From positions 310,001-374,000 of the forward strand of contig NZ_JAFDOE010000003.1 of assembly GCF_018342065.1 (NCBI RefSeq): 64,000 nt of DNA. Reading direction: 5' to 3'. A model generated the notes under the pieces. It did no database searches. It was given only the letters and a program-made list of their open reading frames with translations, and was not told the DNA's origin. Source of the stretch: Citrobacter sp. FP75. GTDB taxonomy: Bacteria; Pseudomonadota; Gammaproteobacteria; Enterobacterales; Enterobacteriaceae. Shown here piece after piece: positions 30,460 to 39,827 of this stretch (positions within the stretch are counted from its first letter, which is position 1; each line of letters starts with the position of its first letter). The position numbers were made by a program, and so were the translations under genes.

Positions 30460-32077
30460 CCTGGTGCTCCTTTTCCAGACCGCATAACCCCTGATATACC
30501 CAACGTGTGAACTCGCTTTCGCGCAGCGCATCTCCCCAGGCAATCGGCTGAACGCCTTTCCAGCGTTCGTTGAGAAACTCGGAGAGCTGAGTAATGGACT
30601 GCGCAGCGGTGGTGACATTAAAACGTTGCAGCAAACCCGCAGCACGGCAGGCGCACAGCTCGCCCTGGCATGTTCCCATCCCGACGCGCGTACGGCGACG
30701 TAAGTCCAGCAGGCTGTTGACGGTTAAATTTTCTACGGCATATTGTACTTCACCGGCGGTAACCGCCTCGCACTCACAGACCAGGCTGCGGTGCTGACGA
30801 CCTTCGCTCAGCCACCCTGGGGTGCGATCCCCGTGACGATAGACCGCCGAGCCACGCAGCGGGGCGGGTAAGGAGATCACCTTACGTAAGGTGTTTTCTG
30901 TCGGCTCCTGTGAGCCAGGCAGCGCGGTATCCGCCGTTGTGCACGGTTGGGTGTTGCCCAGCTTGCGGCAGACGGCATCGGTCGCCCATTCTGCCATCAG
31001 GCGGTAGGTCATCAGTTTGCCGCCGGTGATGGTGATAAACCCATCCAGTCCATCGCGCTCAGCGTGATCGAACAGTACGATGCCACGACTGACGTTGCGA
31101 CCGCTTGGGTCATCGTCGCTGGCTACCAGCGGACGCACGCCGGAGTAGGCGCGTAAAATGCGCGTTTTCGCCATAATCGGGGCCAGTTTTTCCCCTTCAC
31201 GCAGCAGAATATCAACCTCTTCGGCGGTGACGCGGTTGCTGTCGATATCGTCGTAATCAATGTGCTGTGAGGTGGTACCGATCAGCGAGATGGTGTCGCC
31301 AGGCACCAGAATGTCGGCATCAGACGGCTTACGACAGCGGTTGATGACATGCTGGTTAATGCGATGATCCATGATCAGCAGCGAGCCTTTAGCCGGGAAC
31401 ATGCGGATGCTCAGATCGGCATATTCCGCAATCCGTTGACCCCAGATCCCGGCGGCGTTCACCACCACCGGTGCATGCAGGGACTGCATCTCGCCGGTGA
31501 GGTGATTGCGTACGTTCACGCCGATGACCGTTGCCCCTTCACGAATCAGCCCGGTTACTTCATGGGCCGTCAGGATGACGGCGCCATGCTCGCGTGCATC
31601 CAGCATGTTGGCGGCGGTTAAACGGAAGGGATCCACGGTACCGTCCGGTACTTTTACCGCGCCAATCAACTGCGGATTCACCGCGGGTTCGATAATGCGC
31701 GCTTGCTGTGGGTCAATCGCCTGTGCGCGGATCCCTGCGTCTTCGCAGGCGCGAATAAAGGTGGCCTGGAAGGAGAGTTCATCTTCCGGCAGCGTAATAA
31801 ACAGACCGTCCGTTGGTTCAACGCAGTGGCGGGCGATGCGTTTCAGAATTTGGTTTTCGCTAATACATTCACGAGCAGATTCAGCGTCAGTGACGGCATA
31901 GCGTGCACCACTGTGCAGCAGGCCGTGGTTACGTCCCGTCGCACCGGTGGCGATATCGTGGCGTTCGACCAGAATGACGCGTATCCCGCGCAGGGCACAG
32001 TCGCGTGCGATCCCGGCACCTGTTGCTCCTCCGCCAATGATAATCACGTCACTTGTTTGCGAGTCGCGAGTTTTCAT
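30449..32077 (-). CDS. glpA: Anaerobic glycerol-3-phosphate dehydrogenase subunit A
   Basis: Catalytic FAD subunit of 542 residues that oxidises glycerol-3-phosphate to dihydroxyacetone phosphate during anaerobic growth. The N-terminus has [20 protein letters not shown], followed by [18 protein letters not shown]. The C-terminal BFD-like iron-sulfur region shows [11 protein letters not shown] and [13 protein letters not shown]. It is the first gene of glpACB, transcribed away from glpTQ across 272 bases. Confidence 0.97.
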   Translation of the reverse strand: MKTRDSQTSDVIIIGGGATGAGIARDCALRGIRVILVERHDIATGATGRNHGLLHSGARYAVTDAESARECISENQILKRIARHCVEPTDGLFITLPEDELSFQATFIRACEDAGIRAQAIDPQQARIIEPAVNPQLIGAVKVPDGTVDPFRLTAANMLDAREHGAVILTAHEVTGLIREGATVIGVNVRNHLTGEMQSLHAPVVVNAAGIWGQRIAEYADLSIRMFPAKGSLLIMDHRINQHVINRCRKPSDADILVPGDTISLIGTTSQHIDYDDIDSNRVTAEEVDILLREGEKLAPIMAKTRILRAYSGVRPLVASDDDPSGRNVSRGIVLFDHAERDGLDGFITITGGKLMTYRLMAEWATDAVCRKLGNTQPCTTADTALPGSQEPTENTLRKVISLPAPLRGSAVYRHGDRTPGWLSEGRQHRSLVCECEAVTAGEVQYAVENLTVNSLLDLRRRTRVGMGTCQGELCACRAAGLLQRFNVTTAAQSITQLSEFLNERWKGVQPIAWGDALRESEFTRWVYQGLCGLEKEHQDEI

Positions 32078-32349
32078 TGTTTTTCCTCACAGTTCGTTTT
32101 TTATCATTTAGCCACATAAAAAACATGGATTGTTTGATTTCGCGCATAATCGCTCATAATTCGAAAATGAAACGTGATTCCGTGCGCCTTTATGAACATT
32201 TGTCATAAAAGTGTAACAATATGTGCTGCGTTTCACATTATTGTGCTGAATCTTTCCTTAACATCGCGGCCACACTGGGGGCGGTAGCGTCGTGATGACG
32301 TACTACAGTGTTTCCTTCGAATGAAAGACGGCCACGGAGGCTACATAAT
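32078..32349. promoter_or_regulatory. glpA-glpT divergent control region
   Basis: This 272-base gap serves both operons. A good CRP site lies at 32219-32240. The inverted repeat TTTATGA-N7-TCATAAA is at 32189-32209. A weak GlpR-like stretch (ATTCGAAAATGAAACGT) lies near 32158. E. coli uses GlpR, CRP, FNR and ArcA here; apart from the CRP site I cannot assign these sites with confidence. Confidence 0.6.
32219..32240. promoter_or_regulatory. CRP-binding site between glpA and glpT
   Basis: TGTGC, six bases, then TCACA: nine of ten positions match the CRP core TGTGA-N6-TCACA. It fits the known catabolite control of glpTQ and glpACB. Confidence 0.75.
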
Positions 32350-33708
32350 ATGATGAGCATTTTTAAACCTGCGCCACATACGGCGCGCTTACCTGCAGCG
32401 GAAATCGATCCCACTTATCGTCGATTGCGCTGGCAGATTTTCTTGGGGATATTTTTTGGTTATGCCGCGTACTATCTGGTACGTAAGAACTTTGCCCTGG
32501 CGATGCCCTATCTGGTTGAGCAGGGTTTCTCCCGTGGCGATCTGGGTTTTGCGTTATCCGGTATTTCCATTGCCTATGGTTTTTCGAAATTCATCATGGG
32601 GTCCGTTTCGGATCGCTCGAATCCGCGCGTTTTCCTGCCAGCGGGCCTGATTTTGGCTGCAGCGGTGATGTTGTTTATGGGCTTTGTGCCGTGGGCGACG
32701 TCCAGCATCGCTGTCATGTTCGTGCTGCTGTTCCTCTGTGGTTGGTTCCAGGGGATGGGGTGGCCGCCGTGTGGCCGTACTATGGTGCACTGGTGGTCGC
32801 AGAAAGAGCGTGGCGGTATTGTTTCCGTGTGGAACTGCGCACATAACGTGGGTGGCGGTCTGCCTCCGCTGCTGTTCCTGTTGGGTATGGCCTGGTTTAA
32901 CGACTGGAAAGCTGCGCTGTACATGCCGGCATTTGGTGCGATTGTTGTCGCCCTGATTGCTTTTGCTCTGATGCGCGATACGCCGCAGTCCTGTGGTTTG
33001 CCGTCTATCGAAGAGTATAAGAACGACTATCCGGACGATTACAACGAAAAAGCAGAAGAAGAACTGACTGCGAAGCAGATCTTCATGCAGTACGTTCTGC
33101 CTAACAAACTGTTGTGGTACATCGCAATTGCCAACGTATTTGTCTATTTGCTGCGTTACGGCATCCTCGACTGGTCGCCGACCTACCTGAAAGAAGTGAA
33201 GCATTTCGCACTGGATAAATCCTCCTGGGCCTACTTCCTGTATGAGTATGCAGGTATCCCGGGCACGCTACTGTGCGGCTGGATGTCGGATAAAGTCTTC
33301 CGCGGCAACCGTGGCGCGACTGGCGTGTTCTTTATGACGCTGGTGACCATTGCAACGATCGTTTACTGGATGAACCCGGCGGGAAATCCGAACGTTGATA
33401 TGGCATGTATGATTATCATCGGCTTCCTGATTTACGGTCCGGTAATGCTGATCGGTCTGCATGCGCTGGAACTGGCACCGAAAAAAGCGGCGGGTACGGC
33501 GGCCGGCTTCACCGGGCTGTTTGGCTACCTGGGTGGCTCTGTGGCGGCGAGCGCCATTGTCGGTTACACCGTTGACTTCTTCGGCTGGGATGGCGGCTTT
33601 ATGGTGATGATTGGCGGCAGCGTGCTGGCGGTTATCCTGCTGGTGGTCGTCATGATTGGTGAAAAGCGCCATCACGAAGAGATTGAGCTGAAACGTAACG
33701 GGGGCTAA
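32350..33708 (+). CDS. glpT: Glycerol-3-phosphate:phosphate antiporter GlpT
   Basis: Inner-membrane antiporter of 452 residues (organophosphate:phosphate group of the MFS) that imports glycerol-3-phosphate, and also fosfomycin, in exchange for phosphate. Twelve helices are visible. [15 protein letters not shown] in helix 1 holds the substrate-binding arginine (about Arg45), and [25 protein letters not shown] in the second half is diagnostic. I chose the first of two tandem ATG codons (32350); [10 protein letters not shown] aligns with [10 protein letters not shown] of E. coli. GGAGG lies upstream. glpQ starts 3 bases after the stop. Confidence 0.97.
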   Translation: MMSIFKPAPHTARLPAAEIDPTYRRLRWQIFLGIFFGYAAYYLVRKNFALAMPYLVEQGFSRGDLGFALSGISIAYGFSKFIMGSVSDRSNPRVFLPAGLILAAAVMLFMGFVPWATSSIAVMFVLLFLCGWFQGMGWPPCGRTMVHWWSQKERGGIVSVWNCAHNVGGGLPPLLFLLGMAWFNDWKAALYMPAFGAIVVALIAFALMRDTPQSCGLPSIEEYKNDYPDDYNEKAEEELTAKQIFMQYVLPNKLLWYIAIANVFVYLLRYGILDWSPTYLKEVKHFALDKSSWAYFLYEYAGIPGTLLCGWMSDKVFRGNRGATGVFFMTLVTIATIVYWMNPAGNPNVDMACMIIIGFLIYGPVMLIGLHALELAPKKAAGTAAGFTGLFGYLGGSVAASAIVGYTVDFFGWDGGFMVMIGGSVLAVILLVVVMIGEKRHHEEIELKRNGG

Positions 33709-33711
33709 CGG

Positions 33712-34782
33712 ATGAAAACCACATTGAAAAGTCTCAGCGTAGCGCTGATGCTGACCGGTATGGTGGTCAGCAGTACCGCCATTGCCGCAGACAAGATTGT
33801 GATTGCACACCGTGGGGCAAGTGGCTATTTACCTGAGCATACGCTGCCGGCAAAAGCGATGGCTTATGCGCAGGGCGCAGATTATCTGGAGCAGGATTTG
33901 GTGATGACCAAGGACGACCATCTGGTCGTTCTGCATGACCACTACCTTGACCGGGTGACCGATGTTGCCGAGCGTTTCCCGGATCGCGCCCGTAAAGATG
34001 GTCGCTATTACGCCATCGACTTTACGCTGGATGAGATCAAATCGCTGAAATTTACCGAAGGTTTCGATATTGAAAATGGCAAACAGGTGCAGACGTACCC
34101 CGGGCGTTTCCCGATGGGTAAATCTGATTTCCGCGTGCACACTTTCGAAGACGAGATTGAGTTTGTTCAGGGATTAAATCACTCCACCGGTAAGAACATT
34201 GGTATCTATCCGGAAATCAAAGCGCCGTGGTTCCATCACCAGGAAGGGAAGGACATTGCAGCGAAGACCCTGGAAGTGCTGAAAAAGTATGGCTACAGCG
34301 ATAAACAGGACAAGGTCTATCTGCAAAGTTTTGACGTGGCGGAACTCAAGCGCATCAAGAATGAGCTGGAACCCAAAATGGGGATGGATCTCAACCTGGT
34401 ACAGCTGATTGCCTATACCGACTGGAATGAAACCCAGGAGAAAAAACCGGACGGCAGTTGGGTAAATTACAACTATGACTGGATGTTTAAACCGGGTGCG
34501 ATGAAGCAGGTTGCTGAGTACGCGGATGGCATCGGTCCGGACTATCACATGCTGGTGGATGAGAAGTCGAAGAAAGGCAACATCGTGTTGACCGATATGG
34601 TGAAGGAGGCGCATCAGAACAAAATGACGGTGCATCCTTATACCGTGCGGGCCGATCAGTTGCCGGACTACGCGACGGACGTGAATCAACTTTATGACAT
34701 CCTGTATAACCAGGCGGGTGTTGACGGGTTGTTTACGGATTTCCCCGATAAAGCGGTACTGTTTTTAACCGATAAGCACTAA
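33712..34782 (+). CDS. glpQ: Periplasmic glycerophosphodiester phosphodiesterase GlpQ
   Basis: Splits glycerophosphodiesters in the periplasm to release glycerol-3-phosphate for GlpT. A signal peptide covers about the first 25 residues (ending SSTAIAA, mature end DKIVIAHRG). The catalytic and calcium-binding motifs are IAHRGASGYLPEHT and YLEQDLVMTKDD...VLHDH. The protein has 356 residues, close to the E. coli 358. It is the second gene of glpTQ. Confidence 0.97.
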   Translation: MKTTLKSLSVALMLTGMVVSSTAIAADKIVIAHRGASGYLPEHTLPAKAMAYAQGADYLEQDLVMTKDDHLVVLHDHYLDRVTDVAERFPDRARKDGRYYAIDFTLDEIKSLKFTEGFDIENGKQVQTYPGRFPMGKSDFRVHTFEDEIEFVQGLNHSTGKNIGIYPEIKAPWFHHQEGKDIAAKTLEVLKKYGYSDKQDKVYLQSFDVAELKRIKNELEPKMGMDLNLVQLIAYTDWNETQEKKPDGSWVNYNYDWMFKPGAMKQVAEYADGIGPDYHMLVDEKSKKGNIVLTDMVKEAHQNKMTVHPYTVRADQLPDYATDVNQLYDILYNQAGVDGLFTDFPDKAVLFLTDKH

Positions 34783-34798
34783 CGCTGAACGGCTACCT

Positions 34799-34838
34799 TT
34801 ACCCGGCTTACAAACGATGGTGTTTGTAGGTCGGGTAA
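34799..34838. repeat. Long inverted repeat between glpQ and yfaE, REP-like
   Basis: TTACCCG and CTTACAAAC pair with GTTTGTAG and CGGGTAA around a short loop, giving a stem of about 15 pairs. The TGTAGGTCGGGTAAGC half resembles REP tails. It lies between converging genes and probably ends both transcripts. Confidence 0.65.
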
Positions 34839-34859
34839 GCACAACGTCATCCCACAAAA

Positions 34860-35114
34860 CTACATTTCAATCTCAATATCACCCTTTGCCCGGCAGCAGC
34901 AGGGCAATATTTCACCCGGCTGAATGAAGGCCAGAGGTTCTGCAATCCAGTCAACCTGACCCGCCACCAGGCGGGTACGGCAGGAGCCGCAGTAGCCTTC
35001 ACGACATTGATATTCGACCTCAACATTGTGCGATTCGAGCGCGGCCAGCAGGGAAGGATGTTCATCCTGGCACAGCAACTGTGTGCCAGAGATGCGCAGA
35101 GTTACGCGGCCCAT
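34860..35114 (-). CDS. yfaE: 2Fe-2S ferredoxin YfaE (NrdB cofactor maintenance)
   Basis: Small 84-residue plant-type ferredoxin. Ligand cysteines are Cys37, Cys42 and Cys45 (QCREGYCGSC) with a fourth in the CCC run at 72-74. In E. coli, YfaE supplies electrons to assemble and repair the diferric-tyrosyl cofactor of NrdB. Its ATG shares one base with the nrdB stop (TGATG), which fits coupled expression as the third gene of nrdAB-yfaE. Confidence 0.95.
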   Translation of the reverse strand: MGRVTLRISGTQLLCQDEHPSLLAALESHNVEVEYQCREGYCGSCRTRLVAGQVDWIAEPLAFIQPGEILPCCCRAKGDIEIEM

Positions 35115-36244
35115 CAGAGCTGGAAATTACTCAGATCGTCAGTATCGACTTCGGCATCGATCTGCCCGACCAGATAAGAGCTGACTTCCACTTCCTGCGG
35201 CGCAACCTGTACGTTATCGGATACCAGCCAGGTGTTGATCCACGGGATTGGGTTCGAACGCGTCTGGAACGGCAAATCAAGCCCAACGGCCTGCATGCGA
35301 ATATTGGTGATGTACTCGACGTACTGGCACAGAATGTCTTTGTTTAGGCCGATCATCGAACCGTCGCGGAACAGGTAGTCTGCCCACTCTTTTTCCTGCA
35401 GCGCGGCCTGAACGAACAGGTCGTAGCAATCCTGTTTACACTCTTCGGCAATCTCTGCCATTTCCGGATCGTCTACGCCGCTGCGCAACAGATTCAGCAT
35501 ATGCTGAGTGCCGGTCAGGTGCAGGGCTTCATCGCGGGCGATCAGGCGAATAATTTTAGCGTTGCCTTCCATCAGTTCGCGCTCGGCAAAGGCGAAAGAG
35601 CAGGCGAAGCTGACGTAGAAGCGGATGGCTTCCAGCGCGTTAACGCTCATCAGGCACAGATACAGTTTCTTCTTCAGCTCGCGCAGGTTCACGACAACCG
35701 TTTTGCCATTCACCGTATGAGTGCCTTCACCCAGCAGATGCCAGTAGCTGGTCATCTCAATTAACTCGTCGTAATAGCTGGAGATCCCTTCCGCGCGTTT
35801 CTGGATCTGTTCATTGGTGACGATATCGTCAAACACCACCGCCGGATCGTTAACGATGTTACGGATGATATGGGTGTAAGAGCGTGAGTGAATGGTTTCG
35901 GAGAACGCCCACGTTTCTACCCATGTTTCCAGCTCAGGGATCGAGATCAGCGGCAGCAGCGCCACGTTCGGGCTGCGTCCCTGGATGGAGTCCAGCAGCG
36001 TTTGATATTTCAGGTTGCTGATAAAAATGTGTTTTTCATGTTCTGGCAGCGCCTGGAAGTCGATACGGTCGCGAGAAACATCGACCTCTTCCGGACGCCA
36101 GAAGAAAGAGAGCTGCTTTTCGATCAGTTTTTCGAAGATGTCATATTTTTGCTGATCGTAGCGCGCGACGTTCACCGGCTGGCCGAAGAACATCGGTTCC
36201 AGAAGCTGGTCATTTTTCGTCTGTGAAAAAGTGGTGTATGCCAT
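35114..36244 (-). CDS. nrdB: Class Ia ribonucleotide reductase beta subunit
   Basis: Aerobic ribonucleotide reductase small subunit of 376 residues. It holds the diiron centre and the tyrosyl radical. The radical tyrosine is Tyr123 counting the initiator (Tyr122 in the usual numbering) in [15 protein letters not shown], and iron ligands lie in the same helix. The C-terminal tail [10 protein letters not shown] is the known docking sequence for NrdA. The ATG at 36244 gives the family N-terminus [16 protein letters not shown] unit separates it from nrdA. Confidence 0.98.
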   Translation of the reverse strand: MAYTTFSQTKNDQLLEPMFFGQPVNVARYDQQKYDIFEKLIEKQLSFFWRPEEVDVSRDRIDFQALPEHEKHIFISNLKYQTLLDSIQGRSPNVALLPLISIPELETWVETWAFSETIHSRSYTHIIRNIVNDPAVVFDDIVTNEQIQKRAEGISSYYDELIEMTSYWHLLGEGTHTVNGKTVVVNLRELKKKLYLCLMSVNALEAIRFYVSFACSFAFAERELMEGNAKIIRLIARDEALHLTGTQHMLNLLRSGVDDPEMAEIAEECKQDCYDLFVQAALQEKEWADYLFRDGSMIGLNKDILCQYVEYITNIRMQAVGLDLPFQTRSNPIPWINTWLVSDNVQVAPQEVEVSSYLVGQIDAEVDTDDLSNFQL

Positions 36245-36270
36245 TGATGTGGATCCTGTCTGGAATGTCA

Positions 36271-36301
36271 TGCCGGATGGCGTTTATGCCGCCATCCGGC
36301 A
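36271..36301. repeat. REP element between nrdA and nrdB
   Basis: Perfect 12-base arms TGCCGGATGGCG and CGCCATCCGGCA with a 7-base loop. It fills most of the 62-base gap. REP hairpins inside operons often protect the upstream message, which could set the NrdA to NrdB ratio. Confidence 0.9.
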
Positions 36302-36306
36302 AAAGA

Positions 36307-38592
36307 TTAAATCTTACATGCGCCGCTTTCGCAGCCATCGTCCTGAATGGACGGCACCAGATCGTCCTGAGAATCTTCCGCACCGTCACGGGTGTTCTGA
36401 TAATACAGCGTTTTGACACCAAATTTGTAGGCGGTGAGCAGGTCTTTCAGCAACTGCTGCATCGGCACTTTTCCGGACGGGAAGCGTGACGGATCGTAGT
36501 TAGTATTTGCTGAAATCGACTGATCGATAAACTTCTGCATCACGCCAACCAGTTGCAGGTAGCCATCATTATTTGGCATTTCCCACAGCAGCTCGTAGGC
36601 ATTTTTCAGATGCTCATAATCCGGTACCACCTGACGCAGGATGCCATCTTTCGACGCTTTGATGCTCACGTGACCGCGCGGAGGCTCAATGCCGTTGGTG
36701 GCGTTGGAAATTTGCGAAGACGTCTCAGACGGCATCAGAGCAGACAGCGTGGAGTTACGCAGGCCATGAGTCTTGATCGATTCACGAAGGCGCTCCCAGT
36801 CGTGATGCAGCGGTTCGTTGACGATCGCGTCCAGATCTTTCTTGTAGGTATCGATCGGCAGAATACCTTTCGCGTAAGTGGTTTCGTTAAACCACGGGCA
36901 CGCGCCTTGCTCTTTAGCCAGCTCATTCGAGGCTTTCAGCAGGTAATACTGAATGGCTTCGAAGGTTTTGTGGGTCAGGTTATTGGCGCTGCCGTCAGAG
37001 TAGCGTTTGCCGTTTTTCGCCAGCCAGTAAGCGTAGTTGATTACGCCAATACCCAGCGTACGGCGGCCCATGGCACCGCGTTTAGCGGCAGGGATTGGGT
37101 AATCCTGATAATCCAGTAGCGCGTCCAGCGCACGCACGGCCAGTACGGCCAGCTCTTCCAGTTCGTCCAGACTCTCGATAGCACCCAGGTTGAAGGCAGA
37201 CAGCGTACACAGCGCAATTTCACCGTTTTCATCGTTAACGTCGGTCAACGGTTTGGTCGGCAGAGCGATTTCCAGGCACAGGTTGGACTGGCGCACCGGC
37301 GCAATAGCCGGATCAAACGGGCTGTGGGTATTGCAGTGGTCGACGTTCTGAATGTAGATACGACCGGTAGAGGCACGTTCCTGCATCATCAGCGAGAACA
37401 GTTCAACCGCTTTCACGCGCTGTTTGCGGATGCTGTCGTCGTTTTCATACTGGGTGTACAGACGTTCGAACTCGTCCTGATCGGCGAAGAACGCGTCGTA
37501 CAGGCCAGGAACATCGGAGGGGCTGAACAGGGTGATGTCGCCGCCTTTCAGCAGGCGGGTGTACATCAGCTTGTTGATCTGCACGCCGTAGTCCATGTGA
37601 CGCACGCGGTTGCCTTCAACGCCACGGTTATTTTTCAGTACCAGCAGGCTTTCGACTTCCAGATGCCACATCGGGTAGAACAGCGTAGCAGCACCGCCGC
37701 GAACGCCGCCCTGAGAGCAGGACTTCACCGCGGTCTGGAAATGCTTATAGAACGGGATGCAGCCGGTGTGGAACGCTTCACCGCCGCGAATCGGGCTACC
37801 CAGTGCACGAATACGACCGGCGTTGATACCGATACCGGCGCGCTGGGAAACATATTTCACGATGGCGCTGGAGGTCGCGTTGATGGAGTCCAGGCTGTCG
37901 CCGCACTCGATCAGGACGCAGGAGCTGAACTGACGGGTTGGGGTACGCACACCGGACATGATCGGCGTTGGCAGCGAAATTTTAAACGTAGAAACGGCGT
38001 CGTAGAAACGCTTAACGTATTCCAGACGGGTTGCTCGTGGGTAATTTGAGAACAGGCAAGCCGCCACCAGAATATAGAGGAACTGCGCACTTTCATAAAT
38101 CTCACCGGTGACGCGGTTCTGTACCAGATATTTGCCTTCTAACTGCTTAACCGCAGCGTAGGAGAAGGTCATATCGCGGTCGTGTTCGATGAACGAGTCC
38201 ATCTGCTTGAACTCTTCTTCCGTGTAGTCTTCCAGCAGATGATTGTCGTATTTGCCCATCTCAACCATTTTCACCACATGGTCGTACAGTTTTGGCGGTT
38301 CGAACTCACCGTAGGCTTTTTTACGCAGGTGGAAAATCGCCAGGCGGGCAGCCAGGTATTGATAATCTGGCGCGTCGCGGGAGATCAGATCGGCGGCTGC
38401 TTTAATAATCGTTTCGTGGATATCGGAAGTCTTGATACCGTCATAAAACTGAATGTGGGAGCGCAGCTCGACCTGAGAAATCGATACGTTATTCAGTCCT
38501 TCTGCCGCCCAATCCAGAACTCGGTGGATTTTGTCGAGATTGATGCGCTCTGTACTACCATCACGCTTTGTCACCAGCAGACTCTGATTCAT
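36307..38592 (-). CDS. nrdA: Class Ia ribonucleotide reductase alpha subunit
   Basis: Catalytic subunit of 761 residues, the same length as E. coli NrdA. It reduces ribonucleoside diphosphates to deoxy forms. The N-terminal ATP cone is seen at about 5-95 (VTKRDGSTERINLDKIHRVL). The active-site cysteines are in place (SSCVLIECGD and NLCLEIALPT) and the C-terminal redox pair is Cys754 and Cys759 in GCESGACKI. NrdR and DnaA sites lie upstream. Confidence 0.98.
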   Translation of the reverse strand: MNQSLLVTKRDGSTERINLDKIHRVLDWAAEGLNNVSISQVELRSHIQFYDGIKTSDIHETIIKAAADLISRDAPDYQYLAARLAIFHLRKKAYGEFEPPKLYDHVVKMVEMGKYDNHLLEDYTEEEFKQMDSFIEHDRDMTFSYAAVKQLEGKYLVQNRVTGEIYESAQFLYILVAACLFSNYPRATRLEYVKRFYDAVSTFKISLPTPIMSGVRTPTRQFSSCVLIECGDSLDSINATSSAIVKYVSQRAGIGINAGRIRALGSPIRGGEAFHTGCIPFYKHFQTAVKSCSQGGVRGGAATLFYPMWHLEVESLLVLKNNRGVEGNRVRHMDYGVQINKLMYTRLLKGGDITLFSPSDVPGLYDAFFADQDEFERLYTQYENDDSIRKQRVKAVELFSLMMQERASTGRIYIQNVDHCNTHSPFDPAIAPVRQSNLCLEIALPTKPLTDVNDENGEIALCTLSAFNLGAIESLDELEELAVLAVRALDALLDYQDYPIPAAKRGAMGRRTLGIGVINYAYWLAKNGKRYSDGSANNLTHKTFEAIQYYLLKASNELAKEQGACPWFNETTYAKGILPIDTYKKDLDAIVNEPLHHDWERLRESIKTHGLRNSTLSALMPSETSSQISNATNGIEPPRGHVSIKASKDGILRQVVPDYEHLKNAYELLWEMPNNDGYLQLVGVMQKFIDQSISANTNYDPSRFPSGKVPMQQLLKDLLTAYKFGVKTLYYQNTRDGAEDSQDDLVPSIQDDGCESGACKI

Positions 38593-38634
38593 GTGGTTTT
38601 TTACCTGTCCGTGAAAGAAAAAATATCCCCTGCA

Positions 38635-38643
38635 TTATCCACA
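38635..38643 (+). promoter_or_regulatory. DnaA box upstream of nrdA
   Basis: TTATCCACA, an exact consensus DnaA box, 43 bases before the nrdA ATG. A second box faces it at 38665. DnaA links nrdAB expression to replication in E. coli. Confidence 0.75.
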
Positions 38644-38664
38644 ATGCCATGTTGTGACTAAGTC

Positions 38665-38673
38665 TGTGGATAA
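38665..38673 (-). promoter_or_regulatory. Second DnaA box upstream of nrdA
   Basis: TGTGGATAA, the exact reverse complement of TTATCCACA. The two boxes form an inverted pair whose starts are 30 bases apart. Confidence 0.75.
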
Positions 38674-38721
38674 ATACTATATGTAGGGGTTGTTTGATAA
38701 GATAGACGCTATATGGTGAGT
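38674..38721 (-). promoter_or_regulatory. Paired NrdR boxes and promoter of nrdAB
   Basis: Two NrdR-like boxes, ATACTATATGTAGGGG (38674-38689) and ACGCTATATGGTGAGT (38706-38721), share the CTATAT core and are exactly 32 bases apart, three helical turns, as is typical for NrdR pairs. TATCTT on the minus strand (38699-38704) lies between them and is a candidate -10. Confidence 0.7.
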
Positions 38722-38940
38722 ATTCTAGTAGGGATTCTTTTCAGTACAAGAGTTGATTTTGGCGTTAAATTGAGGTTGCAAAAGGGTAATAATCGCTAAG
38801 TGCGCGTCTTATAAGGCCTGGAGAGGATGTCAATAATTGAGAAAAAAAATAGAAAATTTGATCGAGTGCTGATTTCTTCATCGAAGTGGAAAAGTGCGCT
38901 GCAGAATACAGCGCAAGCTTTATAAGAATATTTTATGGCG
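38722..38940. other. AT-rich gap between ubiG and nrdA
   Basis: This is the rest of the 348-base gap between the ubiG stop and the nrdA start. Part probably holds upstream promoter elements of nrdA. A 62-codon open frame on the minus strand (38796-38984) overlaps the end of ubiG and has no family features; I do not call it. E. coli has the autotransporter gene yfaL at this site; none is present here. Confidence 0.6.
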
Positions 38941-39669
38941 TTAGTCGTTTTTTGCCGTTGTATGTAACATGTAGTTAACATCAACGCCCGGCGCCAGCTT
39001 AAAATGATTGGTGATAGGGTTGTAATGTAAACCGGTCATGTGGCGCTCTTTCAGCACGGTTTGATCGACCCAACCCAAAAGCTCCGCAGGTTTAATGAAT
39101 TTTTTCACATCGTGTGTGCCTTTTGGCACCATGCGCAGAATATATTCCGCTCCGATCACCGCCATCAGCCAGGATTTGCCGTTGCGGTTAAGCGTGGAGA
39201 AAAACACGTCGCCGCCTGGTTTTACCAGCCTGGCGCAGGCTCTGACTACCGACTGCGGGTCCGGCACATGTTCCAGCATCTCCATGCAGGTCACGACGTC
39301 GTACTGGTGCGCATGTTTTTCGGCGTGTTCTTCGACGGTTTCTTGCACGTACTCCACCTGAATGCCGCTTTCCAGCGCATGCAGTTTCGCCACCTGGAGC
39401 GGTTCAAAGCCCATATCCAGGCCGGTGACCGTTGCGCCTTCGCGCGCCATGCTTTCAGCCAGAATGCCGCCGCCGCAGCCAACGTCGAGCACTTTTTTAC
39501 CAAACAGGCCGCCTGATCGTTCGGTGATATAGCCCAGACGCAGCGGATTAATGCGGTGCAGAGGCTTGAATTCGCCCTCAAGATCCCACCAGCGCGACGC
39601 GACTGCTTCAAATTTGGCAATTTCTTCATGGTCAACGTTGTAAGTTACCGGGGGTTTTTCGGCATTCAT
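38941..39669 (-). CDS. ubiG: Ubiquinone biosynthesis O-methyltransferase UbiG
   Basis: SAM-dependent methyltransferase of 242 residues that does both O-methylations in ubiquinone synthesis. The SAM-binding motif [13 protein letters not shown] lies at about 60-72, followed by VTGLDMG and [13 protein letters not shown]. The N-terminal [19 protein letters not shown] is the family start. AAGGAGTAGAAGCCCCA precedes the ATG. It is divergent from gyrA across 158 bases that hold both promoters. Confidence 0.97.
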   Translation of the reverse strand: MNAEKPPVTYNVDHEEIAKFEAVASRWWDLEGEFKPLHRINPLRLGYITERSGGLFGKKVLDVGCGGGILAESMAREGATVTGLDMGFEPLQVAKLHALESGIQVEYVQETVEEHAEKHAHQYDVVTCMEMLEHVPDPQSVVRACARLVKPGGDVFFSTLNRNGKSWLMAVIGAEYILRMVPKGTHDVKKFIKPAELLGWVDQTVLKERHMTGLHYNPITNHFKLAPGVDVNYMLHTTAKND

Positions 39670-39827
39670 TGGGGCTTCTACTCCTTAATTAGCAATGCAA
39701 ACGAGTATATCAGCCTGACGGGATGAATAAAGCCTCTCTCTGGGGGAATCCATTTACCTGAATCTGCACGGATGTGTTATAATTTGCGACCTTTGAATCC
39801 GGGATACAGTAGAGGGATAGCGGTTAG

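Noticed and set aside
34841-35110. Remnant of inaA or yfaH between glpQ and yfaE
   Set aside because: The 77-base gap holds only the inverted repeat and no trace of either gene.
38796-38984. 62-codon open frame between nrdA and ubiG
   Set aside because: It overlaps the ubiG 3' end, lies in AT-rich promoter DNA and shows no protein-like features.
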